Shown: positions 9,143 to 18,051 of the stretch, in pieces
Layout of the letters: each line of letters starts with the position of its first letter
Numbering within the stretch: the stretch's first letter is position 1
Assembly: GCF_001636615.1 (NCBI RefSeq)
Contig: NZ_LGEK01000009.1
Coordinates: 1-64,000, forward strand
Reading direction: 5' to 3'
DNA from: Mucilaginibacter sp. L294
GTDB lineage: Bacteria; Bacteroidota; Bacteroidia; Sphingobacteriales; Sphingobacteriaceae
DNA length: 64,000 nucleotides
Notes under the pieces: generated by a model
Seen by the model: only the letters and a program-made list of their open reading frames with translations
What the model was told of the DNA's origin: nothing
Database searches by the model: none
Position numbers and translations under genes: made by a program

Positions 9143-9150
9143 TATCTTTG
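9143..9150 (+). promoter_or_regulatory. Possible -7 promoter box for ubiE/porT
   Basis: TATCTTTG matches the Bacteroidota TAnnTTTG -7 box and lies 11 bp before the ubiE ATG, implying a very short leader. No clear -33 TTTG is visible at the right distance. Confidence 0.45.
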
Positions 9151-9161
9151 CCGCCATACTC

Positions 9162-9893
9162 ATGAGCAAAACTGTAACACCATACCAAAACCAGCAGGGC
9201 ACTAAAAAAGAACAGGTGGCCGATATGTTTAACAACATCTCAAAAACTTATGATTTTTTAAACCACTTTATGTCGCTGGGGATAGATATCATCTGGCGCA
9301 AAAAAGCCATTAACGAGCTAAAAAAAGATAAGCCCCAATTAATACTGGATGTGGCTACCGGTACCGGCGATTTTGCTTTTGAGGCTTTGGGCATCCTAAA
9401 GCCGGAGAAGATAATTGGTGTGGATATTTCACAGGGGATGCTTGATATCGCGAAGCAAAAAATTGCCAAACGTGGTTTAAGCGACAAGTTTGAAGTAAAA
9501 CTGGGCGATTCGGAAAAGCTACCTTTTGAAGCCAATGAGTTTGATGCCGTTACCGTTGCTTATGGCGTACGTAACTTTGAGCACCTGGAAACCGGCCTAG
9601 CCGATATCCACCGCGTGTTAAAACCGGGCGGTAAAGCAGTAGTGCTGGAGTTTTCTAAGCCAAAAGTCTTCCCGGTAAAACAGCTCTACGCCTTTTATTT
9701 TAATTACATAACGCCAGGTATTGGTAAGCTTTTTTCTAAGGATGCAAGGGCTTATACTTACCTGCCCGAGTCTGTCGCGGCGTTCCCGGATGGCGAAGCG
9801 TTTACCGGCCTTATGCAAAAAGCAGGTTTTAAAAACACTAAAAGCCGCCCTTTGGCGTTTGGTATCTGTTCAATCTATACCGGCATTAAATGA
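9162..9893 (+). CDS. ubiE: Demethylmenaquinone methyltransferase
   Basis: 243 residues from the ATG at 9162 (MSKTVTPYQNQQGTKKEQVA); an upstream in-frame start lies within the intergenic repeat. It is a class I SAM-dependent methyltransferase with UbiE/MenG marks: MFNNISKTYDFLNHFMSLGI, the SAM motif LDVATGTGDFAFE, and AYGVRNFEHLETGLADIHRVLKPGG in two stretches. It catalyses the last C-methylation in menaquinone synthesis. The menaquinone role is inferred from the phylum, which respires with MK-7. It overlaps the next gene by 4 bp, so the two are translationally coupled. Confidence 0.96.
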   Translation: MSKTVTPYQNQQGTKKEQVADMFNNISKTYDFLNHFMSLGIDIIWRKKAINELKKDKPQLILDVATGTGDFAFEALGILKPEKIIGVDISQGMLDIAKQKIAKRGLSDKFEVKLGDSEKLPFEANEFDAVTVAYGVRNFEHLETGLADIHRVLKPGGKAVVLEFSKPKVFPVKQLYAFYFNYITPGIGKLFSKDARAYTYLPESVAAFPDGEAFTGLMQKAGFKNTKSRPLAFGICSIYTGIK

Positions 9894-10615
9894 TCAAAAA
9901 CCGCCTCTTCATCATATTAATATTGATGGGCTGCAGCAATTTTTTATTTGCGCAGGCATGGGGTGGCGGTGCCGACCAAAACGACCTGAGCTTTGGTTTC
10001 TCATTCTCGTATGTACAAAGCAGTTTTAAGATAGTTAAGCAACCTAACTGGCGCGATCCTTTCTTTGATGCCGATTTGGGCACCAATGCAACTACTCCGT
10101 TAAAAAGCATCAGCTCTAAAAACATGCCGGGCTTTGCCGTGGGTTTTTTAACCCGCTACCGTTTAACAGAGCATTTAGAGGCCCGCGTTACCCCGTCATT
10201 AGTATTTTCAGACCGATCGGTAACCTATACTTTTGAAGATCATGATCAGGACGTTACTAAACCAGTTCAAACCACCACGGTTGATTTCCCTTTGCAGCTT
10301 AAATTAAAATCAGACCGTATTGGTAATATGCGTGCCTACCTGATAGGCGGCCTAAAGTATTCGGGGGCAATTGGCAGTAAAAAAAACGAGCCTAATACCG
10401 CCCCTACAGAATTATTGCTTAGGAATGTAAGGGGCTACTCATCGTATGAGGCAGGCATTGGCTTCGATATCTATTTTGAATTCTTTAAGCTATCGCCCGA
10501 GATAAAACTATCCAATAGTTTTGGTAATATGCTTTTACGCGAAAATACGCCTTATGCCAACCCCATCAGCAAACTATCACTGCATACATTTATGTTTAGT
10601 TTATTTTTTGAGTAG
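9890..10615 (+). CDS. porT: PorT-family outer-membrane beta-barrel protein
   Basis: 241 residues with a signal peptide (MIKNRLFIILILMGCSNFLF, cleaved after AQA). The mature protein is a small beta-barrel with aromatic strand ends (LSFGFSFSYVQSSFKIVKQ, YLIGGLKYSG, HTFMFSLFFE). It resembles PorT/SprT, an outer-membrane protein linked to the type IX secretion system. PorT genes in this phylum commonly follow ubiE, and here they overlap by 4 bp (ATGA). The name is given with moderate certainty because small barrels are poorly conserved. Confidence 0.8.
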   Translation: MIKNRLFIILILMGCSNFLFAQAWGGGADQNDLSFGFSFSYVQSSFKIVKQPNWRDPFFDADLGTNATTPLKSISSKNMPGFAVGFLTRYRLTEHLEARVTPSLVFSDRSVTYTFEDHDQDVTKPVQTTTVDFPLQLKLKSDRIGNMRAYLIGGLKYSGAIGSKKNEPNTAPTELLLRNVRGYSSYEAGIGFDIYFEFFKLSPEIKLSNSFGNMLLRENTPYANPISKLSLHTFMFSLFFE

Positions 10616-10618
10616 CTG

Positions 10619-11122
10619 TTAATCAAGCCTTTTCTCAAAACAAACAAATCTTAATCCCGGCCTAAACTCCAGGGTTATTTCGCCTTTTAAACAATAACCA
10701 AGCTTAGGGAAAAGTTGCTGCGTTGCATGGTTTTGCGTGTTGGTATCGATGCGTAATGTAGCTATCCCACGGTCAATAGCCACCACTTCGGCTTGCTGTA
10801 ATAAGTCGGCAGCTAAACCCCTGCCCCTAAAATGCGGGCTTACGGCTAAGCGATGGGTTACAATAGCGGTTTCATTAATATCCAAACCAACCTGCGCATA
10901 TTCCGGGTATTGCTCGGTGGTAATAGCGGTTACCCCGGCAATCTGGCCGTCAAGCTCGGCCACCCAAAGCTGGCCGGCTTTTATATCTTCTTCAAAAACC
11001 TGCGGGTTGGGGTAAGTATCGTCCCATTGTAAATTACCTGCTGCACGCATAATGGGTACAACATCGGCTATTACCTGCATAATTGCGGGGATATCTGTTA
11101 AAGTGGCAAGGCGTACGCTCAT
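10619..11122 (-). CDS. GNAT-family N-acetyltransferase
   Basis: 167 residues in a single GNAT fold. The acetyl-CoA motif A is in HRLAVSPHFRGRGLAADLLQ (Q/RxxGxG/A form), followed by LRIDTNTQNHATQQLFPKLG, a typical motif B. Substrate is unknown. It is convergent with porT, with only 3 bp between the stops. Confidence 0.9.
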   Translation of the reverse strand: MSVRLATLTDIPAIMQVIADVVPIMRAAGNLQWDDTYPNPQVFEEDIKAGQLWVAELDGQIAGVTAITTEQYPEYAQVGLDINETAIVTHRLAVSPHFRGRGLAADLLQQAEVVAIDRGIATLRIDTNTQNHATQQLFPKLGYCLKGEITLEFRPGLRFVCFEKRLD

Positions 11123-11139
11123 TTATTATTATTTAGATC

Positions 11140-11748
11140 CTAATTTTCATTCTTACAATATCCAAGATAAAATCTTTTAAAACCGTGCTCACGGACTATA
11201 ACCTCTTTATCTCGGGGTATTAAATAACCACTATCTATTAGCAGCCTATGCCCTAATACATCCACAACTTTATTATCATATTTAAGTGTTAAATTATTCC
11301 CTTTTTGTTCCCATTTGCCGGTAAACCATTCATTATAAAAGAAAGCGCCGGTCCAGTGTAACTCAAACGTTTTATCTTCCCTAAAATTGATATAAGCCTG
11401 ATTTTGCGTCCCTTCATAACAAGCGCGAAACTTCACATTGCTTTCAAAATCTTCCGACGAACCGAAAGGTGCTAAAACAACCGATAAGTAAATTAGTAGT
11501 GGCAAAAAACACATTACCGTAAGTGACTTACGTTGTTTAATAATAAAAATTGTTTGTTTAATAACGTTAACAACTATGATGATAAATAATATCGCAATTG
11601 TTAGCATGGCTATGATCAAAAACCACCACGGCGTTAACTTATCTATATGGTAATAAAAAAAGGCAAGTATGAAAAATGCAAAACTAATAATTAATGCCCT
11701 TATAATTCTGCTTTTAAGATTGGTTCGCTTGCTCTTTTCTTCGTTCAT
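11140..11748 (-). CDS. Hypothetical membrane protein
   Basis: 202 residues with three hydrophobic segments in the first 100 residues (IIRALIISFAFFILAFFYYH, WWFLIIAMLTIAILFIIIVV, MCFLPLLIYLSVVLAPF), then a soluble domain of about 100 residues rich in beta-strand character with tryptophans. Its ATG overlaps the stop of the S24 regulator gene (TAATG), so it is made from the same message. The family is not recognised. Coupling to a LexA/cI-like regulator suggests it is part of an SOS-like or phage-derived response. Confidence 0.75.
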   Translation of the reverse strand: MNEEKSKRTNLKSRIIRALIISFAFFILAFFYYHIDKLTPWWFLIIAMLTIAILFIIIVVNVIKQTIFIIKQRKSLTVMCFLPLLIYLSVVLAPFGSSEDFESNVKFRACYEGTQNQAYINFREDKTFELHWTGAFFYNEWFTGKWEQKGNNLTLKYDNKVVDVLGHRLLIDSGYLIPRDKEVIVREHGFKRFYLGYCKNEN

Positions 11749-12443
11749 TAATGGTTATGCTTTTTGTGAATATCCTTCACCAAACACAGTTTTTTTATTT
11801 CATCAATGCGGATGGGGAAAGGAGCATATTTTAGACGGCCTGCAACCAGTTCTGTTACATTATCAGAATGGGCTATTACTTCTTCGGGGTTATCGCTGGC
11901 CAGCAGGCGCTTGTACATGCGGTAATCGCCCCATTCAATATAATACACTTCTCCGGGCAATATCTTTTTATCGCTGATGATTTTCAAGGCTACCCAGCAG
12001 CCGTTTTCCAGGTAAGGGTACATGGAGTGGCCCCAAACAGGCAGGGCGAAATCGCATTCTTCAATCCCCGGGAAATTCATGCGGCCAACCGACTGCGAAT
12101 CATTGATATCATTATATACCTCCACGCCAGATGCGGTAGCAATAATATCATACATCGGGATCCCCTCTTCACGGTGGGCTATTACAGATTTGTCTGCATT
12201 TTTCTTTGTGCCGCCCAGGTATTCGCTGTACTTCTCTTTAAATATCTTCAGCTTCTCAGGGTCGATGTTCTGGCGGCTTTTAATGATCTCGGTAATAGAA
12301 CTTGCCGAGTTAAAGTTTAGCGCCTCTGCCAACTCCGTATTATTATTAAAAGCCCGCCCGCGCAACTGGTTATATAGTATAATAAACTCAAGTGTTTCAG
12401 GGCGTACTGTCTTTATTTTATTTGGTTTTGATAGCTCATCCAT
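11748..12443 (-). CDS. S24/LexA-like HTH transcriptional regulator (cI type)
   Basis: 231 residues. The N-terminal 70 residues form an XRE-like helix-turn-helix (NNTELAEALNFNSASSITEI). The C-terminal half is an S24 peptidase fold: the nucleophile Ser is in GHSMYPYLENG and the general-base Lys in YRMYKRLLA. The alanine-glycine cleavage bond of classic LexA is not evident between the two domains (a candidate region is IATASGVEV), so self-cleavage is possible but unproven. It faces small plus-strand genes across an AT-rich 210-bp gap with repeated TTTCTTTA half-sites, the layout of a phage repressor region. Confidence 0.88.
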   Translation of the reverse strand: MDELSKPNKIKTVRPETLEFIILYNQLRGRAFNNNTELAEALNFNSASSITEIIKSRQNIDPEKLKIFKEKYSEYLGGTKKNADKSVIAHREEGIPMYDIIATASGVEVYNDINDSQSVGRMNFPGIEECDFALPVWGHSMYPYLENGCWVALKIISDKKILPGEVYYIEWGDYRMYKRLLASDNPEEVIAHSDNVTELVAGRLKYAPFPIRIDEIKKLCLVKDIHKKHNH

Positions 12444-12467
12444 GGCAATAAAAAATAATTACATATT

Positions 12468-12503
12468 TTTCTTTATTTTATTAAAGATATTTCTTTATAT
12501 TTG
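12468..12503 (+). promoter_or_regulatory. Operator-like TTTCTTTA repeats with a TAnnTTTG box
   Basis: TTTCTTTA occurs at 12468-12475 and 12490-12497, and the inverted TAAAGATA at 12482-12489. The last copy runs into TATATTTG (12496-12503), a match to the phylum -7 box directed at the small plus-strand genes. It is placed as a cI-type operator would be. The AT-richness lowers certainty. Confidence 0.5.
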
Positions 12504-12654
12504 TTTGTTCAATAATTGCTAATCTACTACTATAAATCAATAGTACAAACATTATGGTTACAGAATTTAAAGAAAGTACTTTATTATACCAGGAATCAGG
12601 TTAGTATTGCTCAACACCATTTACACTCCATTATAAACCGAAATAACTACAACC

Positions 12655-12843
12655 ATGCATATAGCCTACTCTGCCCTGCGCACCAAACAAAAAAAAGGTA
12701 AACCCCAATTATTAAACCAGCAACTAAGCCAGCGCTACGAAGGCTACCAAATCGCATGTAATAAATACCGGGCTGAGATTGCCAATATACAAAAGTATAT
12801 ACCCGGGTGGATGCCTCCTTTCGAGTTGAAAGCTCAAAGTTAA
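12655..12843 (+). CDS. Small hypothetical protein
   Basis: 62 residues, basic and helical (KGKPQLLNQQLSQRYEGYQI). It starts after the same ACAACC-ATG context as the next gene. No family recognised. It lies divergent from the S24 regulator, so it may be one of the genes the regulator represses. Short length keeps confidence modest. Confidence 0.5.
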   Translation: MHIAYSALRTKQKKGKPQLLNQQLSQRYEGYQIACNKYRAEIANIQKYIPGWMPPFELKAQS

Positions 12844-12890
12844 TAGTCGAAACTTCCTGCCTATTCTATAACCGAACTAAAACAACAACC

Positions 12891-13307
12891 ATGATAAAAA
12901 TTGCACAAAAACTAAAAGACCAGCTATGGTGGTTAATTATCACCGTAGATTACAATTACAGCCGTATCAGCATTGCCGATCACGAACTTACCGACGAGAC
13001 CCTTACCCTTTGGCTTGAAGATAAGCACGATTTTAAAAACTCATTGGATGAATGCCTGCAACTGGATATATCTGTAAAGAATTTCGCTAAAGTGATTAAG
13101 GGCGAAAACCTGAACAGCTACGAAGGGCAGCGCTTACACCCCAACAAGCAATTTGTTTATAAAACCCGTGTACAGATCAATGAGGCCATAACCTGGTACA
13201 AGCAGGATGCAACCCTTACAGAGCAGCAATGGGCACGCGAAGCGATGTTAAAAACAATTTTAACACAACTGGTAGAAACAGAAGCCTCGATTGATAAAGG
13301 CTGGTAA
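12891..13307 (+). CDS. Hypothetical protein (phage-module associated)
   Basis: 138 residues from the ATG at 12891 (MIKIAQKLKDQLWWLIITVD), preceded by ACAACC; the longer reading from 12807 overlaps the previous gene and is not favoured. Tryptophan-rich at the N-terminus and charged elsewhere. No domain recognised. It is the second gene divergent from the S24 regulator. Confidence 0.65.
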   Translation: MIKIAQKLKDQLWWLIITVDYNYSRISIADHELTDETLTLWLEDKHDFKNSLDECLQLDISVKNFAKVIKGENLNSYEGQRLHPNKQFVYKTRVQINEAITWYKQDATLTEQQWAREAMLKTILTQLVETEASIDKGW

Positions 13308-13370
13308 AAATTATGCCAATTGGAATTTTAAACATAGTCTATAACATGTTTTTATCTCACTTTATTTTGC

Positions 13371-13455
13371 CATGCTGAACAATAGTGAAGGGGCTATTAA
13401 TGAATTTTTATTCGGAATAAAATAGCAATTAGATGCTTCACTATCGTTCAGCATG
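13371..13455. repeat. CATGCTGAAC-type palindromic repeat
   Basis: Left arm 13371-13390 (CATGCTGAACAATAGTGAAG) and right arm 13436-13455 are inverted copies with one mismatch, enclosing a smaller AT-rich hairpin. CATGCTGAAC palindromes are, from general knowledge, widespread intergenic repeats in Sphingobacteriaceae. The right arm covers the stop and last codons of the 13441-13794 gene. Confidence 0.85.
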
Positions 13456-13794
13456 ACAAAGGCTATTTGTCTTAACCAGATGTTCTTTATCTACCTCTAC
13501 CAGTTCTTCCACTTCGCTTACGGCCTCTGCGGGTGCAGCGGCGTAGTTGAGTTTACGGAAACGCCAGATAGCGAAGGCCGGCTCCTGGAAACGGTTGATC
13601 AGTTTGAAAAATTTGGGGAAGTTGTGTACTTCATCAAGCAGTACGCCGGTAACGATGCCGTTATTATCTAATATCTCGCGGATGGTGTATTCTTTGTCCC
13701 TGGTTATCCAGATCTCAAAATCACGCCTTATCTCCTCGTTCTTATCAGGATCTATCTTATCGTTAACACATATCACTTTATCGCCCGGCTTCAT
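13441..13794 (-). CDS. Hypothetical protein with repeat-encoded tail
   Basis: 117 residues (MKPGDKVICVNDKIDPDKNE). The first half reads like a small SH3/KOW-type beta protein (GDKVICV, KEYTIREI, GIVTGVLLDEV); the middle has WRFRKLNY. The final residues (CHAER) are translated from the palindromic repeat at 13436-13455, so the original stop has probably been replaced. Function unknown. Confidence 0.7.
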   Translation of the reverse strand: MKPGDKVICVNDKIDPDKNEEIRRDFEIWITRDKEYTIREILDNNGIVTGVLLDEVHNFPKFFKLINRFQEPAFAIWRFRKLNYAAAPAEAVSEVEELVEVDKEHLVKTNSLCHAER

Positions 13795-13890
13795 AGTAGG
13801 TCAAAAGTAAAAAATCAAAAATCAAAAAACCTTGCTTTTCTGTATTAATTACATTAAACCAACTTAATATAACCCTGTTTGACTCTTAAC

Positions 13891-15225
13891 TTAATTCCCG
13901 GCGGGCATAGATACAAAAAAGGCCGTGCCTTCTGCGGGGGCGCTTTCAACCCAGATACGACCACCCTGCAGCTCCGTAAATTCCTTACAAAGCAGCAAGC
14001 CAAGTCCCACCCCTTTTTCGTTATCGGTACCAAAGGTTGATTGCGCTTGAAAGGAGAACAATTCGTCTTGCTTTTCGGCACTCATGCCTATACCATTATC
14101 GCGGATGATGAGCCAGCACTCGCTGCCTATTTGCTTGGCCTTAAATGTTATTTGCCCGCCTTGTATGGTAAACTTTATAGCATTGCTTATCAGGTTACGG
14201 ATAACCAGTTGCAACATATCGCTATCGGCGACAATTTTTATATCCCAGTCAAGTTCGGCGGTTAGCGAGATGTCTTTTTTAAGTGCTATAGCCTTTTCAA
14301 GCTCAATAGTGTTGAACAGGGCATCGCGCAGGTTAACATAGCCCAGCTTAACGTTTACGCCATCCATTTGCGCTTTCGACCATACCAGCAATTTACCAAG
14401 CATATCAATGGTACGGCGGGTCACCTTAAGCAGGTCGCCTTCTACCATACGTCGTTCGGCGGTATCCAGTTCGTACTCCGTTACCAGCTCCAGATAATTC
14501 TGAATATTACTTAATGGCGAGCGCAGATCGTGCGCGATGATAGACATTAGCTTGTTCTTTTCTGAATTGATGCGCTCCAGTTCATGGTTTTGCTTGGTTA
14601 TATGGCGGTTCTGTAATTGAATAGCATCCGCTTTTTCGGATGCTGAACGCTTTTCATGATCATAATTGCGCCTGAGATAGGTAATAGTAAAGTATAATAC
14701 TATTACCACCACCACGTAGGCAGATGACAGGTCCCAGAAACGGCTTTCGCGGCTGTTATAACTATTAGGTATCCAATCGGGGTGAAAATACTCTACCAGA
14801 TGCATGCCAATAATGATAGCCAGGTTTACCGCTATCCATAACTTTTGCTGATTTCTGGGCACCACACAAAGCACCAGTAAAATACATAAGCCCATTAGCA
14901 GGTCGGTTGGCCCGTAAGTACCCGAATTATAAACATAGTTTACAGCAAAAAGCATATTACCAATAATGGTAAATACGGTTATAGTGCTTTTTATTTTACC
15001 CAGATAGCGCGACCTGTAATAAAGATACGAGAAGATAATAAGCGTTATCAGGCTAAGTAAAGCAACAAAAGGTAAGCCAATAAGATAATTGAAGGGAACG
15101 TTGTAGGCAAGCGCTACGGTAGCTATAAGGCAAAGGGAATGGAATATCCTAAACTCCAGAGGGAACTCGGTAGTTGAGCCGGTGAGCCGTATCCAAAGCC
15201 TGTTTATATTACCAAAAAGGCGCAA
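13891..15225 (-). CDS. Membrane sensor histidine kinase
   Basis: 444 residues. About six hydrophobic segments occupy residues 20-190 (for example LCLIATVALAYNVPF and LFAVNYVYNSG), followed by a coiled linker (HITKQNHELERINSEKNKLM). The HisKA phosphoacceptor is in SIIAHDLRSPLSNIQNY near residue 235. The ATPase domain shows N-box NLISNAIKFT, G1 DNGIGMS and G2 GVGLGLLLCKE. No response-regulator gene is adjacent, so it is an orphan kinase in this window. The signal is unknown. Confidence 0.92.
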   Translation of the reverse strand: MRLFGNINRLWIRLTGSTTEFPLEFRIFHSLCLIATVALAYNVPFNYLIGLPFVALLSLITLIIFSYLYYRSRYLGKIKSTITVFTIIGNMLFAVNYVYNSGTYGPTDLLMGLCILLVLCVVPRNQQKLWIAVNLAIIIGMHLVEYFHPDWIPNSYNSRESRFWDLSSAYVVVVIVLYFTITYLRRNYDHEKRSASEKADAIQLQNRHITKQNHELERINSEKNKLMSIIAHDLRSPLSNIQNYLELVTEYELDTAERRMVEGDLLKVTRRTIDMLGKLLVWSKAQMDGVNVKLGYVNLRDALFNTIELEKAIALKKDISLTAELDWDIKIVADSDMLQLVIRNLISNAIKFTIQGGQITFKAKQIGSECWLIIRDNGIGMSAEKQDELFSFQAQSTFGTDNEKGVGLGLLLCKEFTELQGGRIWVESAPAEGTAFFVSMPAGN

Positions 15226-15337
15226 TGTGTTAATTAGTTAGGGTTATACAAGGTTACAAATAAATTTTTACAGGGCAAGCCTCACCAATAAAAAGTTTCT
15301 TAAAAATATAAAGATTTTCTCAGATTGTAAAAGGCAT

Positions 15338-15362
15338 AAAAAAAGCCCCGCAGAGCAGGGCT
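15338..15362 (-). terminator. Terminator of the RRM gene
   Basis: Stem AGCCC-GC / GC-GGGCT with a three-base loop. On the minus strand it is followed by seven Ts. It lies 33 bp beyond the RRM stop. Confidence 0.85.
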
Positions 15363-15394
15363 GATCTTATTTCAAAGAAAAATTATTATGGGGC

Positions 15395-15685
15395 TTAATT
15401 ACGGCTAAAACCGCCTTTACCACCACCACCGTTAAAACCAGGACCTTTATCCTCGGCTATATTAACTGTTATGCGTTTGCCATAATAGCTTTGGCCGTTC
15501 ATGCAACGGATGGCTTCTTTAGCTTCTGCTTCATTAACCATCTCTACAAAACCAAAGCCCCTGCTCTCTTTTGTTTCACGATCTTTAACGATCCTGAGGG
15601 ACTTAACAGGCCCAAAATCTCCAAAAACCGCATTTAGTTCGGCCTCACTTACTTCTAACGGAAGGCCTCCAATAAATACTTTCAT
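15395..15685 (-). CDS. RRM RNA-binding protein
   Basis: 96 residues: one RNA-recognition motif with RNP2 (VFIGGLP, residues 3-9) and RNP1 (RGFGFVEM, near residue 43), then a short glycine-rich tail (GFNGGGGKGGFSRN). Bacterial glycine-rich RRM proteins of this kind are abundant RNA chaperones, often induced by cold. Its own terminator follows, so it is monocistronic. Confidence 0.95.
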   Translation of the reverse strand: MKVFIGGLPLEVSEAELNAVFGDFGPVKSLRIVKDRETKESRGFGFVEMVNEAEAKEAIRCMNGQSYYGKRITVNIAEDKGPGFNGGGGKGGFSRN

Positions 15686-15810
15686 TAATCTCCTTTTGTT
15701 TTTCTGTAAAGATACGCAAAATGGGCCGGGTTTTACTGCTTTGGTGGCAAAATGGCGGCTGTGTAAGGTGTTTTTTACAATGGGGTGTCAATACGACACG
15801 AATATGATTT

Positions 15811-16401
15811 TTACTGCTTTTTAAGCTTCAGTTCAAAGGTGCCTTCCACACGGTAAAGCGATGAATTAGGGTCATCATCCTTAGAAAGAAAGGTAAAAAA
15901 AGTGCCCTTGGCGAGTACATCCTTTTGGCGGTATTGCACCAGGTTTATTTTACCTGCATCGCCGGGTTCGGCATATTGTGTAAGTGTATATTGTTTGCTG
16001 TGTATTACATCGGCCATCATTAGCAACTGCCCTCCTGCTACCGGCTTGATAAGGCTATCGGCCGCGGCGCCTTTTGAGCTTACACCAAAACTCATGGTGT
16101 GCTCTTTATTAATAGCGGTAATACCAAAATAACGGTTATCGCCGGCGCTCATATTTACAAACGCAACCGAATCTTTAGCGGCATCAAATGTATAGGTAGT
16201 ATCCTGCATTTTTATGGTAAGGATACCTTCTGTTGCAAGGAAATTATCGGGGGAAGCAGCACTTAAAGCGCTATCGGCACTTAGGGCTATTTTTTTCTGA
16301 TCTACAGCTTGTTCGCCGGTATCTTTTTGGCACGACACGGCCAGCACCGAAAGGAGCAGGACAAGTGAAACATACCAATTAGTAAACCGTTTTGAATTCA
16401 T
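15811..16401 (-). CDS. Hypothetical lipoprotein
   Basis: 196 residues with a lipoprotein signal: a hydrophobic stretch then the lipobox LAVSC, Cys near residue 24. The mature protein is polar and beta-rich with no known motif (LTIKMQDTTYTFDAAKD). Predicted to be anchored in the outer membrane facing the periplasm. Function unknown. Confidence 0.8.
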   Translation of the reverse strand: MNSKRFTNWYVSLVLLLSVLAVSCQKDTGEQAVDQKKIALSADSALSAASPDNFLATEGILTIKMQDTTYTFDAAKDSVAFVNMSAGDNRYFGITAINKEHTMSFGVSSKGAAADSLIKPVAGGQLLMMADVIHSKQYTLTQYAEPGDAGKINLVQYRQKDVLAKGTFFTFLSKDDDPNSSLYRVEGTFELKLKKQ

Positions 16402-16598
16402 AGGTAAATCGATGGTCTAAAATTAGATAAAAAATATTTCATATATGCCTTGCGTGTACTTTAAACACAATTATTTAACATTTTTTAACTATATTATATA
16501 AACGTATCAAAATGTGCAAAGGTTTGCCCGGTTTGTTAAAAAAACAATATTTATTTTAAGGATATATTAAGCGGTTTATCAGTTGAACTGATGCTGCC

Positions 16599-17840
16599 TT
16601 AAAATATCTCACCAACGGTAACAAACACACCCTTAGAGCCTTGGTTACCCATGCCATAATCAACAGCTATATTTGTTTTTGACACCTTGTTTAATTTGAT
16701 GCGCAAACCGGCCCCATAACCGGGCTGTACTTTTTGCAGGGGCGAGCCAGGCGCCGCCGAAAAAGATTCGGCATTGAAGAATGCCACACCGCCAAGCAAA
16801 CCGTTTTTGGTGATGCGATAACGGTACTCGCTTTCCAGGTAAACCATTTGCGCCCCCCTAAACCTGCCCTGTATATACCCCCTGCCTGTGCCGTTATACT
16901 GGTCCCAGGTGTTGGCGGGCAGATCAAGATACGGGGGCTTGCCATTAAGCACTACCCAATTGTAGCTCCAAAAAGCTATTACATTATGTGAAGATGCCGG
17001 CAGCCTGTAATACTTACGTACATCTATGATCAGAGAGCTCCATGCCGAGGTGCTGCCCAAAAAAGTTTTGTTATCCCGGTATTGCACAGCGCCATAAAAG
17101 CCCCTGGTTGGGTTAATAGAATTATCGCGCATATCTACCTGGGCATTCAGGGTGATCCCGGATGAAACGGTACTTGCCTCGCTGCCATACAAAGCATAGT
17201 CAGACACGCTGCCGTCAGGGTTACCCTTTTCGGTTATATTAAAGTGGTTATCGTAAATAAAACCCGCGCCGCCATACAGGTTACCCACAATTCGGGTTAG
17301 TATCGTTTCATGAAAACGGAACAGCGTGTAATCCATCGGGTTCTCATTTGCCGACCTGGAATTGCTTCCTAAGCCAAATGTACTTTGCGGGTATTTATAA
17401 TATTTAAAATCGCCTATAAAATTAAACTTGTTCCCGGCTGTCCAGATGTTTGATTGCAGGGGAATAATGATCTGCTTATTTTGCGTATAGGCCGCGTTTG
17501 ACGATATGGTTGAGATGCGCGAATTATCTGAAATACGGAATGCGATATTACCCGATAAGGTTACCGCCAGTTTGGTTTGCAACGTATACCCTATTGCGGG
17601 CAAAACAGAAAATACAGGCTTAGAGCCTATTACCGTAGTGGCTTTATTATCAACAGTACCCTTTTTATTAAATATGGACCGGATTACATCATACAGGTCT
17701 TTTTGCGCAGAGGTATCCTGCTGTGCAACTACCAGGGTATCGTTCATGCGGCGGCGGGTAAGCGGTACGGTACTTTTATCTTGCGCTTGTATAAGCAACG
17801 GTAACAGAAGAATTGCGATCAGCAGTATGGTTAATTTCAT
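16599..17840 (-). CDS. BamA/TamA-family outer-membrane protein (barrel only)
   Basis: 413 residues with a signal peptide (MKLTILLIAILLLPLLIQAQ). The rest is an Omp85-like surface-antigen barrel: VDMRDNSINPTRGFYGAVQY is the typical DxRDNxxxPxxG strand, followed by RGYIQGRFRGAQMVYLESEY and a C-terminal phenylalanine. No POTRA repeats precede the barrel, so it is a short barrel-only member rather than BamA itself. Cargo or lipid substrate unknown. Confidence 0.88.
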   Translation of the reverse strand: MKLTILLIAILLLPLLIQAQDKSTVPLTRRRMNDTLVVAQQDTSAQKDLYDVIRSIFNKKGTVDNKATTVIGSKPVFSVLPAIGYTLQTKLAVTLSGNIAFRISDNSRISTISSNAAYTQNKQIIIPLQSNIWTAGNKFNFIGDFKYYKYPQSTFGLGSNSRSANENPMDYTLFRFHETILTRIVGNLYGGAGFIYDNHFNITEKGNPDGSVSDYALYGSEASTVSSGITLNAQVDMRDNSINPTRGFYGAVQYRDNKTFLGSTSAWSSLIIDVRKYYRLPASSHNVIAFWSYNWVVLNGKPPYLDLPANTWDQYNGTGRGYIQGRFRGAQMVYLESEYRYRITKNGLLGGVAFFNAESFSAAPGSPLQKVQPGYGAGLRIKLNKVSKTNIAVDYGMGNQGSKGVFVTVGEIF

Positions 17841-17960
17841 TTGCCTGATAGAAGATTTAATGCTGACTTAAGCGCTGTAAAGATATATTTTTTGTAAAAG
17901 GTAGACTACCGCTTTAGGGGATGTGTTACAATTCTAATCGCTTTATAATTATTACAGAAA

Positions 17961-18005
17961 TTTCTTTAATAAAATTGAATATATAAAGAATTAATCGTAT
18001 ATTTG
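17961..18005 (+). promoter_or_regulatory. Terminase promoter with operator-like half-sites
   Basis: TTG at 17975-17977 and TATATTTG at 17998-18005 are 20 bp apart, a good Bacteroidota promoter. Around it are TTTCTTTA (17961-17968) and inverted TAAAGAAT (17984-17991), the same half-site seen beside the S24 regulator at 12.47 kb. Confidence 0.6.
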
Positions 18006-18051
18006 TATATCAATTATGCCAATCGGCATCCTATTCATTAAATGCACTTTC

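Noticed and set aside
12516-12701. 61-residue plus-strand frame before the 12655 gene
   Set aside because: It overlaps the 12655 start region out of frame, has no recognisable composition and starts within the promoter region of the small genes.
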